Source: Carboxydocella sporoproducens DSM 16521 (GTDB lineage: Bacteria > Bacillota > GCA-003054495 > Carboxydocellales > Carboxydocellaceae). Taken from it: a stretch of DNA of 38,602 nucleotides. The translations under genes and the position numbers were made by a program. The stretch covers positions 1-38,602 of the forward strand of contig NZ_FUXM01000021.1 in NCBI RefSeq assembly GCF_900167165.1, written 5' to 3'. Under the pieces are notes generated by a model. It did not search any database. It was not told the DNA's origin and saw only the letters and a list, made by a program, of their open reading frames with translations. Positions 24,545-33,608 of this stretch are shown in pieces. Within the stretch, counting starts at the first letter, position 1. The number at the start of each line of letters is the position of its first letter.

Positions 24545-25369
24545 ATGGAGCTGTGGCTGAGAGAGCAACATACAGAGGGCTATAGCGTGAGTTGGAAAAT
24601 AAAGGAAATATTTTATCAAAAACAAACTCCCTATCAACATCTGGCAATTGTTGAATTTTATGATTTAGGGAGAGCATTGGTTCTGGACGGGATTGTTCAG
24701 ACCACTGAAAAAGATGAATATATTTATCATGAAATGATTGCCCATGTGCCCATGTTCAGTTTGCGGCAGGTGGAAACGGTACTGGTCATCGGTGGCGGTG
24801 ATGGCGGTACAGTCCGCGAAGTGCTGAAACACACCGGGGTTAAAAAGGTGGTACTGGCTGAAATTGATGAAGATGTAATCAATGCCTGTCGGCAGTATTT
24901 GCCGGTAACGGCTGCCTGCCTGAGCGATCCCCGGGTTGAACTGGCCATTGGGGATGGGATTAAATATGTCGAGCAGCAGCAAGCTGCCTTTGATTTGATT
25001 ATCGTTGATTCTTCCGACCCCATTGGACCTGCTGAACCACTGTTTGGCAGCAAGTTCTATCAGCTGGTCAAACGGGCTTTAAAGCCTGGAGGAGCAGTAG
25101 TAGCCCAGACGGAGTCGCCCCTCTTTTATCCACAGGCGTTTCAGAGAGCGGTGCAGGCTATGCGGGAGAATTTCACCTATGTTAAACCTTATTTAACAGC
25201 TATTCCTAGCTATGTGGGAGGATTCTGGACTTTTACTATGGCCAGTGATTCGGAACTGAAACCAAGCTGGCCTGAAACCCTGCCCTTTAGTAACCGTTAT
25301 TATACACCGGAAGTTCATCAGGCTGCCTTTGCCTTACCGCCCTTTGTAGCGGAAATTGTGAATAAATAA
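24545..25369 (+). CDS. speE: Spermidine synthase (polyamine aminopropyltransferase)
   Basis: The enzyme moves an aminopropyl group from decarboxylated S-adenosylmethionine to putrescine or a related amine in the cytoplasm. The 274-residue protein has the family's N-terminal strand domain (ILVLDGIVQTTEKDEYIYHEM-like, about residues 40-62). It also has the nucleotide loop VIGGGDGGTVREVLKH (about 81-96), the acidic EIDEDVI, and the catalytic DSSDPIGPAEPLF loop (about 156-168). Length and motifs are normal. ATG 24545 follows AAGGAGG. Thermophiles often use branched or long polyamines, so the exact substrate is open. The PBP gene follows within 24 bases. Confidence 0.95.
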   Translation: MELWLREQHTEGYSVSWKIKEIFYQKQTPYQHLAIVEFYDLGRALVLDGIVQTTEKDEYIYHEMIAHVPMFSLRQVETVLVIGGGDGGTVREVLKHTGVKKVVLAEIDEDVINACRQYLPVTAACLSDPRVELAIGDGIKYVEQQQAAFDLIIVDSSDPIGPAEPLFGSKFYQLVKRALKPGGAVVAQTESPLFYPQAFQRAVQAMRENFTYVKPYLTAIPSYVGGFWTFTMASDSELKPSWPETLPFSNRYYTPEVHQAAFALPPFVAEIVNK

Positions 25370-25392
25370 TAGTGATAAGGAGGGATAACCGG

Positions 25393-27321
25393 ATGACCAG
25401 AAGCAAATGGCGTTTAGCGGTCATGGTTATCCTTTTTCTTTTTCTGCTCTCTGGTTGTAAACCCTTAAATCAATGGTTGCCCCGTTTGCCACAGCCCCAG
25501 CTGCCGGCGGCTACTCTGATTACTGATCACAAGGGCAGAGTGATCGGACAAATTTATGAACAAAAACGTTATCCGGTTAAACTGAAAGACATATCCCCTT
25601 ATGTGCTGCAAGCAGTAATAGCGGCTGAAGACCGGGATTTTTATCTGCATCAGGGGCTGGATCCAGCTGGTATAATCCGGGCTATCTGGCATAATTTGAG
25701 GGCTGGCCGGATAGTGGAGGGGGGCAGTACCATCTCCCAGCAAACGGTAAAAAACCTGTTTTTGAGCCAGGAAAGAACATGGAAGCGCAAGCTGCTGGAG
25801 GCCTGGTGGGTTATTCAGCTGGAACAGCAATATACCAAAGATGAGATCCTGGAGCTATATCTCAATAGCGTTTATTTTGGCGAAGGAGCCTATGGTATAG
25901 AAGCTGCAGCTCAAACCTACTTTGGCAAAAGGGCCAAAGATTTGAACCTGGCTGAAAGCGCCTTGCTGGCCGCTACTTTGAAAGCACCTTCGCGCGTAAA
26001 TCCCTGGGCTAACCTGGAAGCGACCAAAAAGCGGCAGCGCTATGTTCTGCAGCAAATGGTGGAAATGAAAGTCATCACTCCTGAACAGGCCCGTCAGGCC
26101 GAGGAACAACCATTGCAAATCCGAAAAAAGCAAAGGGCTGTTTCCAGCCTGGCTCCTTACTTTCTGGACCTGGTCAAGCAACAGGCGGAAAAGCAGGTTG
26201 ACCAGGAAACCTTGCTGGCAGGGGGACTGAAAATCGAGACGACTCTGGATGCAGAGATTCAGCAGGTGGTTAATGACAGGGTACAAACATATTTGCAGAA
26301 ATATCCCGGACTGCAGGTAGCGGTGATAGTGCTGGAGAATGATAGCGGGGCTGTTCGGGCCCTGACCGGTGGCCGGGACTGGTGGCAGAGCTCATATAAT
26401 CGGGTCTTGGCCCGCCGGCAGCCTGGCTCAGCTTTTAAACCTTTTCTCTATGCTCTGGCGCTGGAGCAAGGGATGCAGGCCAATAGCCTCTATAAATGTG
26501 AACCGGTTAATTTCAAGGGTTATCAGCCCCAGGATTATGGCAGGCCCGGTTATCATGGCCGGGAGCTGACTATGGCGGAAGCTGTCTGGGTCTCCGATAA
26601 TATCATTCCTGTTAAAATTCTGGCCCAGTATGGCCCGGAGCAACTGGTTAAAGAAGCAAAAAAATTTGGTTTTACTTCACCCCTACCGCCGGTGTTATCC
26701 CTGGCCCTGGGCAGTGGTGAGGTGACTCCGTGGGAAATGGCGGCGGCTTATCGGGTTTTCCCTGGTAAAGGGCAATATATAGAACCCTGGTATATTTCCA
26801 GGATAGTTACCGGTACTGGTACTAATCTCTGGCAGGGACAGCCCAGGCGCTGGCAGGCGCTTGGACCTGAACTTGCTTTTCAACTGTTGGACATGATGCG
26901 CGGGGTTACAGGACCACAGGGCACAGCGGCCCGCATTAGCCAGATAATACGGAATCAGGCGGTTGCTGGCAAAACCGGGACCACCCAGGAGAACCGTGAT
27001 GCCTGGTTTGCAGGCTTTAATAGTAAATATACCGTTGTAGTTTGGCTGGGATATGATCTCAAAGGAAAAGGGGTAGGGACTGGAGGAAAAATGGCCGCAC
27101 CGCTCTGGGCTGAAATTGTCAATTCCCCTGCCTTGCGAGGGGAGATGGAATTTAACGTTCCTGGTAATATAGTTAAGGAAAAAGTTTGTCTGGATTCAGG
27201 GCAAAAGGCAGGACCAGCCTGTGAACGCACTGCCGAGCTGGCTTTTGAGCAGGGTAAAGAGCCCCAGGAGTACTGTGCCCTGCACTGGTTTGTTCCCTTT
27301 ATCAATCTGCCTGGATTTTAG
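25393..27321 (+). CDS. Class A penicillin-binding protein (PBP1A type) with lipobox
   Basis: This is a bifunctional peptidoglycan polymerase and crosslinker acting outside the membrane. ATG 25393 (642 residues) follows AAGGAGG by nine bases. The glycosyltransferase (GT51) domain has catalytic Glu79 in EDRDF, GGSTISQQ and ELYLNSVYFGEGAYGIEAA. The transpeptidase has Ser346-x-x-Lys349 (SAFK), Ser401-Asp-Asn (SDN) and Lys527-Thr-Gly (KTGTT). All are intact. The N-terminus is unusual: MTRSKWR, a hydrophobic core of about 12 residues, then LLSGC with Cys22. That is a textbook lipoprotein signal, where most class A PBPs have a longer uncleaved membrane helix. It may be a lipid-anchored PBP. Confidence 0.94.
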   Translation: MTRSKWRLAVMVILFLFLLSGCKPLNQWLPRLPQPQLPAATLITDHKGRVIGQIYEQKRYPVKLKDISPYVLQAVIAAEDRDFYLHQGLDPAGIIRAIWHNLRAGRIVEGGSTISQQTVKNLFLSQERTWKRKLLEAWWVIQLEQQYTKDEILELYLNSVYFGEGAYGIEAAAQTYFGKRAKDLNLAESALLAATLKAPSRVNPWANLEATKKRQRYVLQQMVEMKVITPEQARQAEEQPLQIRKKQRAVSSLAPYFLDLVKQQAEKQVDQETLLAGGLKIETTLDAEIQQVVNDRVQTYLQKYPGLQVAVIVLENDSGAVRALTGGRDWWQSSYNRVLARRQPGSAFKPFLYALALEQGMQANSLYKCEPVNFKGYQPQDYGRPGYHGRELTMAEAVWVSDNIIPVKILAQYGPEQLVKEAKKFGFTSPLPPVLSLALGSGEVTPWEMAAAYRVFPGKGQYIEPWYISRIVTGTGTNLWQGQPRRWQALGPELAFQLLDMMRGVTGPQGTAARISQIIRNQAVAGKTGTTQENRDAWFAGFNSKYTVVVWLGYDLKGKGVGTGGKMAAPLWAEIVNSPALRGEMEFNVPGNIVKEKVCLDSGQKAGPACERTAELAFEQGKEPQEYCALHWFVPFINLPGF

Positions 27322-27342
27322 GAGAGATAGGGGAGAAGGAAG

Positions 27343-27756
27343 ATGGCTGAAAAAATCTGGCACTGGCTTTGTGAACATGACAGGATTTACGCCGGTGACC
27401 CTGTTTGGATTAAACCTTTACAGCAATTGAGCTGGGAGGAAAGGCGCAAAGTCTATGGAGCGCAGGGACGAGCCGTGGCAGAGTTAATCTTGAAAACCCT
27501 GAAGGAGGATACGGCTCTAGCAGCAGAATGGGAAAAGGCTGTAATCGAGAGCGTACTGGCCAAAGGCGGTGACCGGGATTTCCTGGATAGCCAGGTCATG
27601 GCTGTCCTGGGCCCACTCAAACTCAATCATTATATCACCAGAGAAGCTGAAGCCCGGGGGATTTTGTTAAAAACAGGAGCCAGCCAGGGAGGTTGCATGC
27701 TGGCAATCGTGATCATGACATTGGTGGTGGCGGTCATTGCCTGGCTGACTCGTTAG
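27343..27756 (+). CDS. Hypothetical protein with C-terminal membrane segment
   Basis: I do not recognise the family. The 137-residue product is a soluble, helix-rich N-terminal part with Trp and charged residues (about 1-110), then a Gly-Cys step and one hydrophobic segment (MLAIVIMTLVVAVIAWL, about 118-135). It would be a tail-anchored membrane protein with the bulk in the cytoplasm. ATG 27343 follows GGGGAGAAGGAAG. It is 21 bases after the PBP gene and 21 bases before acuA, so it is probably co-transcribed with both. Confidence 0.8.
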   Translation: MAEKIWHWLCEHDRIYAGDPVWIKPLQQLSWEERRKVYGAQGRAVAELILKTLKEDTALAAEWEKAVIESVLAKGGDRDFLDSQVMAVLGPLKLNHYITREAEARGILLKTGASQGGCMLAIVIMTLVVAVIAWLTR

Positions 27757-27777
27757 AAAAAAGAGGAGGTAAGAAGG

Positions 27778-28389
27778 ATGCGGAGAGTACAGACAGATAA
27801 GGGAGAAGTGGCAGTAGGAGGGCCGCTAACGGAAGATGTGCTGGCATGTTTGCAGTTTGATCCGGGCTTAACTGCCTTTCGGCGGCCTCATGAACAGCAC
27901 CGGGCTTTGCAGCAAATAGCGGCCATGCCGGAAGGCAGGGTATATGGATGTATTGCCGACGAAACACTGGTAGGCTATGTAACCTTTCATCCTGCTGAAG
28001 AGGAGGGGCGCTGGGGTAAAGGGGAATTTGCCGGCTTTATCCTGGAACTGGGGGCTATTGAAATTTCACCGGAGTGGCGGGGTTTTGGGCTGGCTGGCTT
28101 ACTGTTGCAGGAAACTTTCTGTGATGATTTCTGGGAAGATTATATCGTGATTTCCCAGCATTTGCACTGGCACTGGGACTTAAAAGGCACAGGGCTGGAT
28201 TTATGGGGCTACAAGAAGATGTTGAGTCATGTGATGGAGAAAGGGGGATTCCAGCTCCGAAATACCGATGAGCCGGAAATAGCCAGCCATCCTGCCAATA
28301 TGCTCCGGGTACGGATCGGCAAACGAGTACCGGCGGAGAGAGTCATCCAGTTCGAAGGCAGCCTCTATCAGAATCTTTGGATGTTATAA
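27778..28389 (+). CDS. acuA: AcuA-like GNAT acetyltransferase
   Basis: In Bacillus, AcuA acetylates and inactivates the AMP-forming acetyl-CoA synthetase. The 203-residue protein has a GNAT core: VGYVTFHP, ELGAIEISPEWRGFGLAGLLL (the acetyl-CoA binding strand and loop, about residues 88-108) and a C-terminal part (HWDLKGTGLDLWGYKKML) typical of AcuA. The assignment rests on these features and on the order acuA-acuB-acuC, the same as in Bacillus. ATG 27778 follows GAGGAGG. The substrate enzyme gene is not in this window. Confidence 0.88.
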   Translation: MRRVQTDKGEVAVGGPLTEDVLACLQFDPGLTAFRRPHEQHRALQQIAAMPEGRVYGCIADETLVGYVTFHPAEEEGRWGKGEFAGFILELGAIEISPEWRGFGLAGLLLQETFCDDFWEDYIVISQHLHWHWDLKGTGLDLWGYKKMLSHVMEKGGFQLRNTDEPEIASHPANMLRVRIGKRVPAERVIQFEGSLYQNLWML

Positions 28390-28407
28390 AGACAGGGAGG
28401 GAGAAGG

Positions 28408-29058
28408 ATGGAAGTCTACCGAATTATGCGTTCACCAGTGGTAACTGTTAACCCTCAAACTACCCTGGCGGAAGCCTGGAAAATTATGAAAAATTTGCGC
28501 ATCAGGCATTTGCCGGTAATTTCCGAAGGGCGGCTGGTAGGGATTGTTTCTGATCGGGATTTGCGTTCTGCCAGCCCGGCGTTCTGGGAAGAAAACAGCG
28601 AAGAAAAAACCTGCCAAATTTGGATCGGGCAGATCATGAGCAAAAATGTGATTACTATCGCGCCTGATGATACCATAGATGAGGCAGCCAGGATTATGTA
28701 TGAATTCAGGATCGGCTCCTTGCCAGTGGTCGATGGCAAGTACCTGGTCGGGCTTTTGACCCAAAGCGATATTTTGCGGGCATTAACGGAATTGCTGGGT
28801 GTACACGAACCCGGCTCCCAGTTAATTTTGGAAATACCAGATCGGCCAGGCGTACTGGCTGACATCGCCATTATTTTCAAAAATCTGGGAGTAAATATTG
28901 TCAGTGTTGTCACTTTACCCAAACGCAGGCATGAGGAATACCGTTTGATGGTAATCAGGGTCAATACCATCGATCCCCGCAAAATTATGGCTGCTTTACA
29001 GCAAGCAGGATATATAGTCAGAACGCCGCGACTGGAGGATACCGGCTATGGGCGGTAG
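28408..29058 (+). CDS. acuB: AcuB-like protein with two CBS domains and an ACT domain
   Basis: The 216-residue protein has two CBS domains (about residues 1-60 and 72-130), each with the usual GIVSDRD or GLLTQSD end. They are followed by an ACT domain (about 138-205; LEIPDRPGVLADIA). CBS pairs usually bind adenine nucleotides, and ACT domains bind small ligands, so a sensing role is likely; its exact job in the acu system is unknown. ATG 28408 follows GGGAGGGAG. Its end overlaps acuC by 11 bases. Confidence 0.9.
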   Translation: MEVYRIMRSPVVTVNPQTTLAEAWKIMKNLRIRHLPVISEGRLVGIVSDRDLRSASPAFWEENSEEKTCQIWIGQIMSKNVITIAPDDTIDEAARIMYEFRIGSLPVVDGKYLVGLLTQSDILRALTELLGVHEPGSQLILEIPDRPGVLADIAIIFKNLGVNIVSVVTLPKRRHEEYRLMVIRVNTIDPRKIMAALQQAGYIVRTPRLEDTGYGR

Positions 29059-30211
29059 AAGTCTTTTAATCCATAGCCGGCATTTTCAGCGGTATCAGCT
29101 TAGTGATGAACATCCCTTCAATCCTTTGCGGCTGGAATTAACAGAAACCCTGATTAAAGCCATGGGGCTATGGCCAGAGAAGGCGCTAGAAGCGCGAGGT
29201 GCAACTTTTGAAGAACTGGTACTCTTCCATTCTCCTGCCTATGTCAATGCGGTTTTTAGTCTGGGGGAAAAAGGGGAATGTTCCCTGGGCCCCGAGGCAT
29301 GGGGACTGGGTACGGAAGACAATCCGGTTTTTCCCCGGATGGGGCAAGCAGCAGCCTTGCTGGTGGGGGCATCGATACAGGGAGCCGAATTGATTCTTGC
29401 CGGCAACGCTGAGCATGTTTTGAACTATGCGGGTGGATTACACCATGCCCACCGGGAACAGGCTTCCGGCTTTTGCGTTTTTAATGATATTGTGCTGGCA
29501 ATCAAGAAATTTTGTCAGGCAGGCTGGCGGGTCGTCTATATCGATACTGATGCTCACCATGGTGATGGCGTGCAATGGGCATTTTATGATAATCCCCAGG
29601 TTTTAACCATCTCATTGCATGAAACGGGAAGATATCTCTTTCCTGGTACAGGGAAAATTACCGAACTGGGTCAGGGAGCCGGATATGGCTATAGTATCAA
29701 TTTACCTTTAGAACCCTTTTCGGATACTGCCAGTATGCTGGAATGTTTTCAGCTGCTGTTACCCCCTCTTTTAGAGGCGTTTAAACCGGATGTAATTGTT
29801 TCTCAGCACGGCTGTGATACCCATTATCTGGATCCATTAACCCATCTGCATGGGGACATGCATCTATTACGAGCCTATGCCGAGTTAATTCACGGCTATG
29901 CCCATCAATATTCCGGAGGAAGGTGGCTGGCCTTAGGGGGAGGGGGTTATGATATCTGGCGGGTTGTTCCCCGGGCCTGGACACTCCTCTGGGCAACTTT
30001 GAGTCACCAGCTGTGTTTACCAGTTGTACCGGCCAGCTGGCTAGAACAGTGGCAGGGAGGAGCGCCAGTACCTTTACCGGCAATGATGATGGACCCGGAA
30101 GACATGGTAAAGCCTATTCCCCGGCAGCAGGAAATTCGCGAAAAAAATCTGGCTAATGCGCAGCGGGTATTACAAAATGCTTATCCTATTATCGCAGGAA
30201 TAATTGGTTAA
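29048..30211 (+). CDS. acuC: AcuC-like class I/II-type deacetylase
   Basis: The protein belongs to the zinc-dependent histone deacetylase superfamily. In Bacillus, AcuC reverses the AcuA acetylation of acetyl-CoA synthetase. The 387-residue product has the family landmarks: GGLHHAHREQASGFCVFND, YIDTDAHHGDGVQWAFYD with the metal-binding Asp and His, ISLHETG, FPGTG, and QHGCDTHYLDPLTHLH with the second metal Asp. LALGGGGYD closes the site. All ligands look present. ATG 29048 lies inside acuB and is preceded by CTGGAGGAT, so translation is coupled. Confidence 0.92.
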   Translation: MGGRSLLIHSRHFQRYQLSDEHPFNPLRLELTETLIKAMGLWPEKALEARGATFEELVLFHSPAYVNAVFSLGEKGECSLGPEAWGLGTEDNPVFPRMGQAAALLVGASIQGAELILAGNAEHVLNYAGGLHHAHREQASGFCVFNDIVLAIKKFCQAGWRVVYIDTDAHHGDGVQWAFYDNPQVLTISLHETGRYLFPGTGKITELGQGAGYGYSINLPLEPFSDTASMLECFQLLLPPLLEAFKPDVIVSQHGCDTHYLDPLTHLHGDMHLLRAYAELIHGYAHQYSGGRWLALGGGGYDIWRVVPRAWTLLWATLSHQLCLPVVPASWLEQWQGGAPVPLPAMMMDPEDMVKPIPRQQEIREKNLANAQRVLQNAYPIIAGIIG

Positions 30212-30223
30212 ACGGAGGTAGCA

Positions 30224-30983
<760 letters not shown>

Positions 30984-31000
30984 TTTTGGTGGATTTTTGG

Positions 31001-31028
31001 CCACAGGATTACCTTCCTGTGGTTTTTT
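31001..31028 (+). terminator. Rho-independent terminator after adk
   Basis: CCACAGGA (31001-31008) pairs with TCCTGTGG (31015-31022) over a six-base loop, followed by TTTTTT. Confidence 0.92.
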
Positions 31029-31058
31029 ATTAAAGTCTGTTGACAAGGAGGTGAAAAA

Positions 31059-33398
31059 GTGGCCACAGTATTGAAGGAAGTATCCCGTATCTCCGGACTT
31101 TATGGTCTTGATGGCGAAGAAAAAGTAGCCAAAGAGCTGGCGGAACAGCTTCCGGAATATTTTCTGGTGATTAACTCACCGCGCCTGGCAATGAATGATA
31201 ATGTGGTGGATATTGACCATATTGTGATTACGCCGGCGGCGATCTTTGTCATCGAGAGTAAAAACATGAATGGCCGTATCACCGGCGGCCTGATGGGCAA
31301 CTGGACCCAGGAGCGATTAAATGATGGCAAGAAGGAATATATCAAGATAGGCAATCCTGCCGCTCAGGTTAATCAGTATACCAAAGTTGTTCGGGACTAT
31401 TTAAAACATCATTACTATCAGCAATACCAGGTCCAAAAAAATTTTAAGATGGAACCCATTGTAGTTTTTACCCATGAACATTCCAATATTAATGGGATTC
31501 ACTACACTTCCCGGGGAAGGGTTGGTAAGGTCAGGGTTTTGTTGTTAAAGGACCTGGTTTCCCATATTATGAGCTTTGATAAGGAATATATGACTTTAGA
31601 GGAGATGCATGAGGTAGCTGATATCCTGGTGCCTCAGGATCAGCGGGAACAAACCGGGGTTTATCCGGTGCTGAACGATTTGCCCAAAGAAAGTTTTCGC
31701 AGCCGGTATCAGATTCTGGAGGAGATAGGCCGGGGAGCTACCGGGGTGGTTTTCCGCGCCTTTGACAATAAGCTGGATCTGGAAGTAGCAGTAAAGCGGC
31801 TGTATGCGGGCCAGGATGGAGAGAAACATAAACAGTGGAAGCAGATTGCCCGGATTTCTGCCCGTTTGAATCACGCCAATATAGTACGCATCCATGATTA
31901 TTACGAAGAGGATGGCGAGTTTTACCTGGTCATGGACCTGGTTCAGGGTTTGACCTTGAGTGAGGCTCTGGAACAAAGGCAATTTAGCTGGCGCGAAATC
32001 TATGATATTCTGGAACAAATATGTAATGCCCTGGACTATGCTCATCGAGAAGGGGTTATTCATCTAGACCTCAAAGGGGATAATATTCTCATTGATGAAA
32101 AAGGACTGGTGCATGTTACTGATTTTGGTCTGGCAGCCCTAGCGGAGCTGGGCCCTAGCAAAAGCATAGGCACTCCCCTCTATATGGCACCCGAACAGGT
32201 AAGAGGAGAAAGGGGGGATAAATCTTCTGACTGGTTTGCGGTCGGAGTTATCCTGTATCAATTGATAACCGGACATTTTCCTTTTTATGGAAAAGACTTG
32301 CGAGAAGTAGGACAGGATATTTTATACGGGCAACCCCCGCCGTTAACCCGCTGGCGGGAGGATGCACCGGCAGAACTGGAAAAAGTGCTGGCCAAAGCCC
32401 TGGCCAAAGAAGCCAGGCAGCGCTATCAAAGCGGGCGGGAGTTACTGGCTGATTTAAAAACTGCTCTGGGTGAACGCCTTGAAAGTGGACAGGGCTTGAC
32501 CCAGCAATGGTTTGCCAATCAGCGCTGGTTAAATTTCTGGCGGGATGATAAAAAGAAATTTTATGTCATTGTGGCCCTAACGGCATTAATCTTCGGCTGG
32601 ATGTTCAGTTTACAAATGTATATAGACCGGAAGTTCCCCCAATCCGGCAGCAGTACAACAGGGGAATTATTACAGGATAGCCGTCTGGATACTACTTTAA
32701 TTACCAATGAAAATATAAATCAGGCTTATAATAAAGTTGAAGAATGGTCCGGACGCAAAGTTAAGATTACAGGTAGACTGGAGAAGCTGGTTAATCGTAC
32801 AGAAGATTATCTCTTGTTACAAATGGCTGTTTCAGATAGCAAAGGAGCTATTACCAGAATCCTGGTCCAGTATAATGGGGATCCCCATCTCCTTCTGCAA
32901 AAAGAAGAGAGTTTGCCTCTGGTCAGACTGGTAGGCAATCTGGGCTCAACTACTACTGTTGATCCCCGCAATGGGGAAATAATAAAGATACCCTTGATAG
33001 TCAACAGTGTAATTGAGCCAATTGAATTATGGAATGCCATGACACCAGCTAAATACAAATTGGATGTTAAGCAGATACTGGTGCGACATGGGATAGAGGT
33101 AGAGCTGGAGCGGATAGAAATAGCAGAGGAGGAAACGCGTTTATTCTTAAGGGTCAAGAATCGTTCCTTGCAAAAACATCTGGTCTCTCTGGCTAATCCT
33201 CAGGCTAGACAAGGAAATAATATCATCTACCAGCTTTACCATAGCGAAAACAATTATCAATTCGAGTTACAACCCGAACAGGAGGTAAAAGGGCAAATTA
33301 TCCTTGGGCCCCTTGATATTATCCAGCGGCAAGTCGAAATTAGTTTGGGGAATAATTTTTTGGGACAGGAACCCTGGGTATTTTCAGTCAAGTGGTAG
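31059..33398 (+). CDS. NERD domain-Ser/Thr protein kinase membrane fusion
   Basis: The 779-residue protein joins a nuclease-related (NERD) domain to a Hanks-type kinase. NERD spans about residues 10-130 (NVVDIDHIVITPAAIFVIESKN, NPAAQVNQY), with the Asp and Glu-x-Lys of the fold in place. The kinase spans about 216-475: glycine loop from Gly224, lysine in VAVKRL, His335-Leu336-Asp337 in the catalytic loop (HLD, not HRD), Asp355-Phe-Gly, and GTPLYMAPEQ. One membrane helix lies at about 501-522. Beyond it is a 255-residue part, predicted outside the cell, that I do not recognise. GTG 31059 follows AAGGAGGTG. Loss of the HRD arginine suggests control without activation-loop phosphorylation; this is inference. 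Confidence 0.88.
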   Translation: MATVLKEVSRISGLYGLDGEEKVAKELAEQLPEYFLVINSPRLAMNDNVVDIDHIVITPAAIFVIESKNMNGRITGGLMGNWTQERLNDGKKEYIKIGNPAAQVNQYTKVVRDYLKHHYYQQYQVQKNFKMEPIVVFTHEHSNINGIHYTSRGRVGKVRVLLLKDLVSHIMSFDKEYMTLEEMHEVADILVPQDQREQTGVYPVLNDLPKESFRSRYQILEEIGRGATGVVFRAFDNKLDLEVAVKRLYAGQDGEKHKQWKQIARISARLNHANIVRIHDYYEEDGEFYLVMDLVQGLTLSEALEQRQFSWREIYDILEQICNALDYAHREGVIHLDLKGDNILIDEKGLVHVTDFGLAALAELGPSKSIGTPLYMAPEQVRGERGDKSSDWFAVGVILYQLITGHFPFYGKDLREVGQDILYGQPPPLTRWREDAPAELEKVLAKALAKEARQRYQSGRELLADLKTALGERLESGQGLTQQWFANQRWLNFWRDDKKKFYVIVALTALIFGWMFSLQMYIDRKFPQSGSSTTGELLQDSRLDTTLITNENINQAYNKVEEWSGRKVKITGRLEKLVNRTEDYLLLQMAVSDSKGAITRILVQYNGDPHLLLQKEESLPLVRLVGNLGSTTTVDPRNGEIIKIPLIVNSVIEPIELWNAMTPAKYKLDVKQILVRHGIEVELERIEIAEEETRLFLRVKNRSLQKHLVSLANPQARQGNNIIYQLYHSENNYQFELQPEQEVKGQIILGPLDIIQRQVEISLGNNFLGQEPWVFSVKW

Positions 33399-33445
33399 GC
33401 ACGGCAGCATAGAATATATTAGAACCCGAAAGGGAGGTGCTGACC

Positions 33446-33595
33446 GTGCCCCAATTCCTTTTGCGTGACCTGGCTACGGAAATTTATCTGGAAGTTTTAT
33501 GGATTTATATAGATGATGCCCTGGATCGTCAGGACAAAAGAAGGTTTGAAGAATTATGTGGCGAATTATTGTCTATTATTAATGGAACAGGTTGA
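33446..33595 (+). CDS. Small IDEAL-domain-like protein, 49 residues
   Basis: The ORF begins at GTG 33446, six bases after AGGGAGGTG, and stops at TGA 33593-33595, inside the pfkA ribosome-site region. Its core, YIDDALDRQDKRRFEELCGEL, resembles the IDEAL domain (I-D-E-A-L-D-x-x-D-x-x-x-F) seen in small Firmicute proteins. The whole product is essentially that domain. It probably works through protein-protein contact, but I cannot name a partner. Its spacing suggests translational coupling to pfkA. Confidence 0.7.
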   Translation: MPQFLLRDLATEIYLEVLWIYIDDALDRQDKRRFEELCGELLSIINGTG

Positions 33596-33608
33596 AGGAG
33601 GGCTGGTT

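Noticed and set aside
31040-31045. A perfect TTGACA hexamer before the kinase gene
   Set aside because: It overlaps the AAGGAGG ribosome site and lies only 14 bases before the start codon, so it cannot serve as the -35 box of this gene.
33513-33608. An N-terminal extension of phosphofructokinase from ATG 33513
   Set aside because: It overlaps the small IDEAL-like gene in another frame and has no ribosome site, and the standard PFK N-terminus starts at ATG 33609 after AAGGAGGG.
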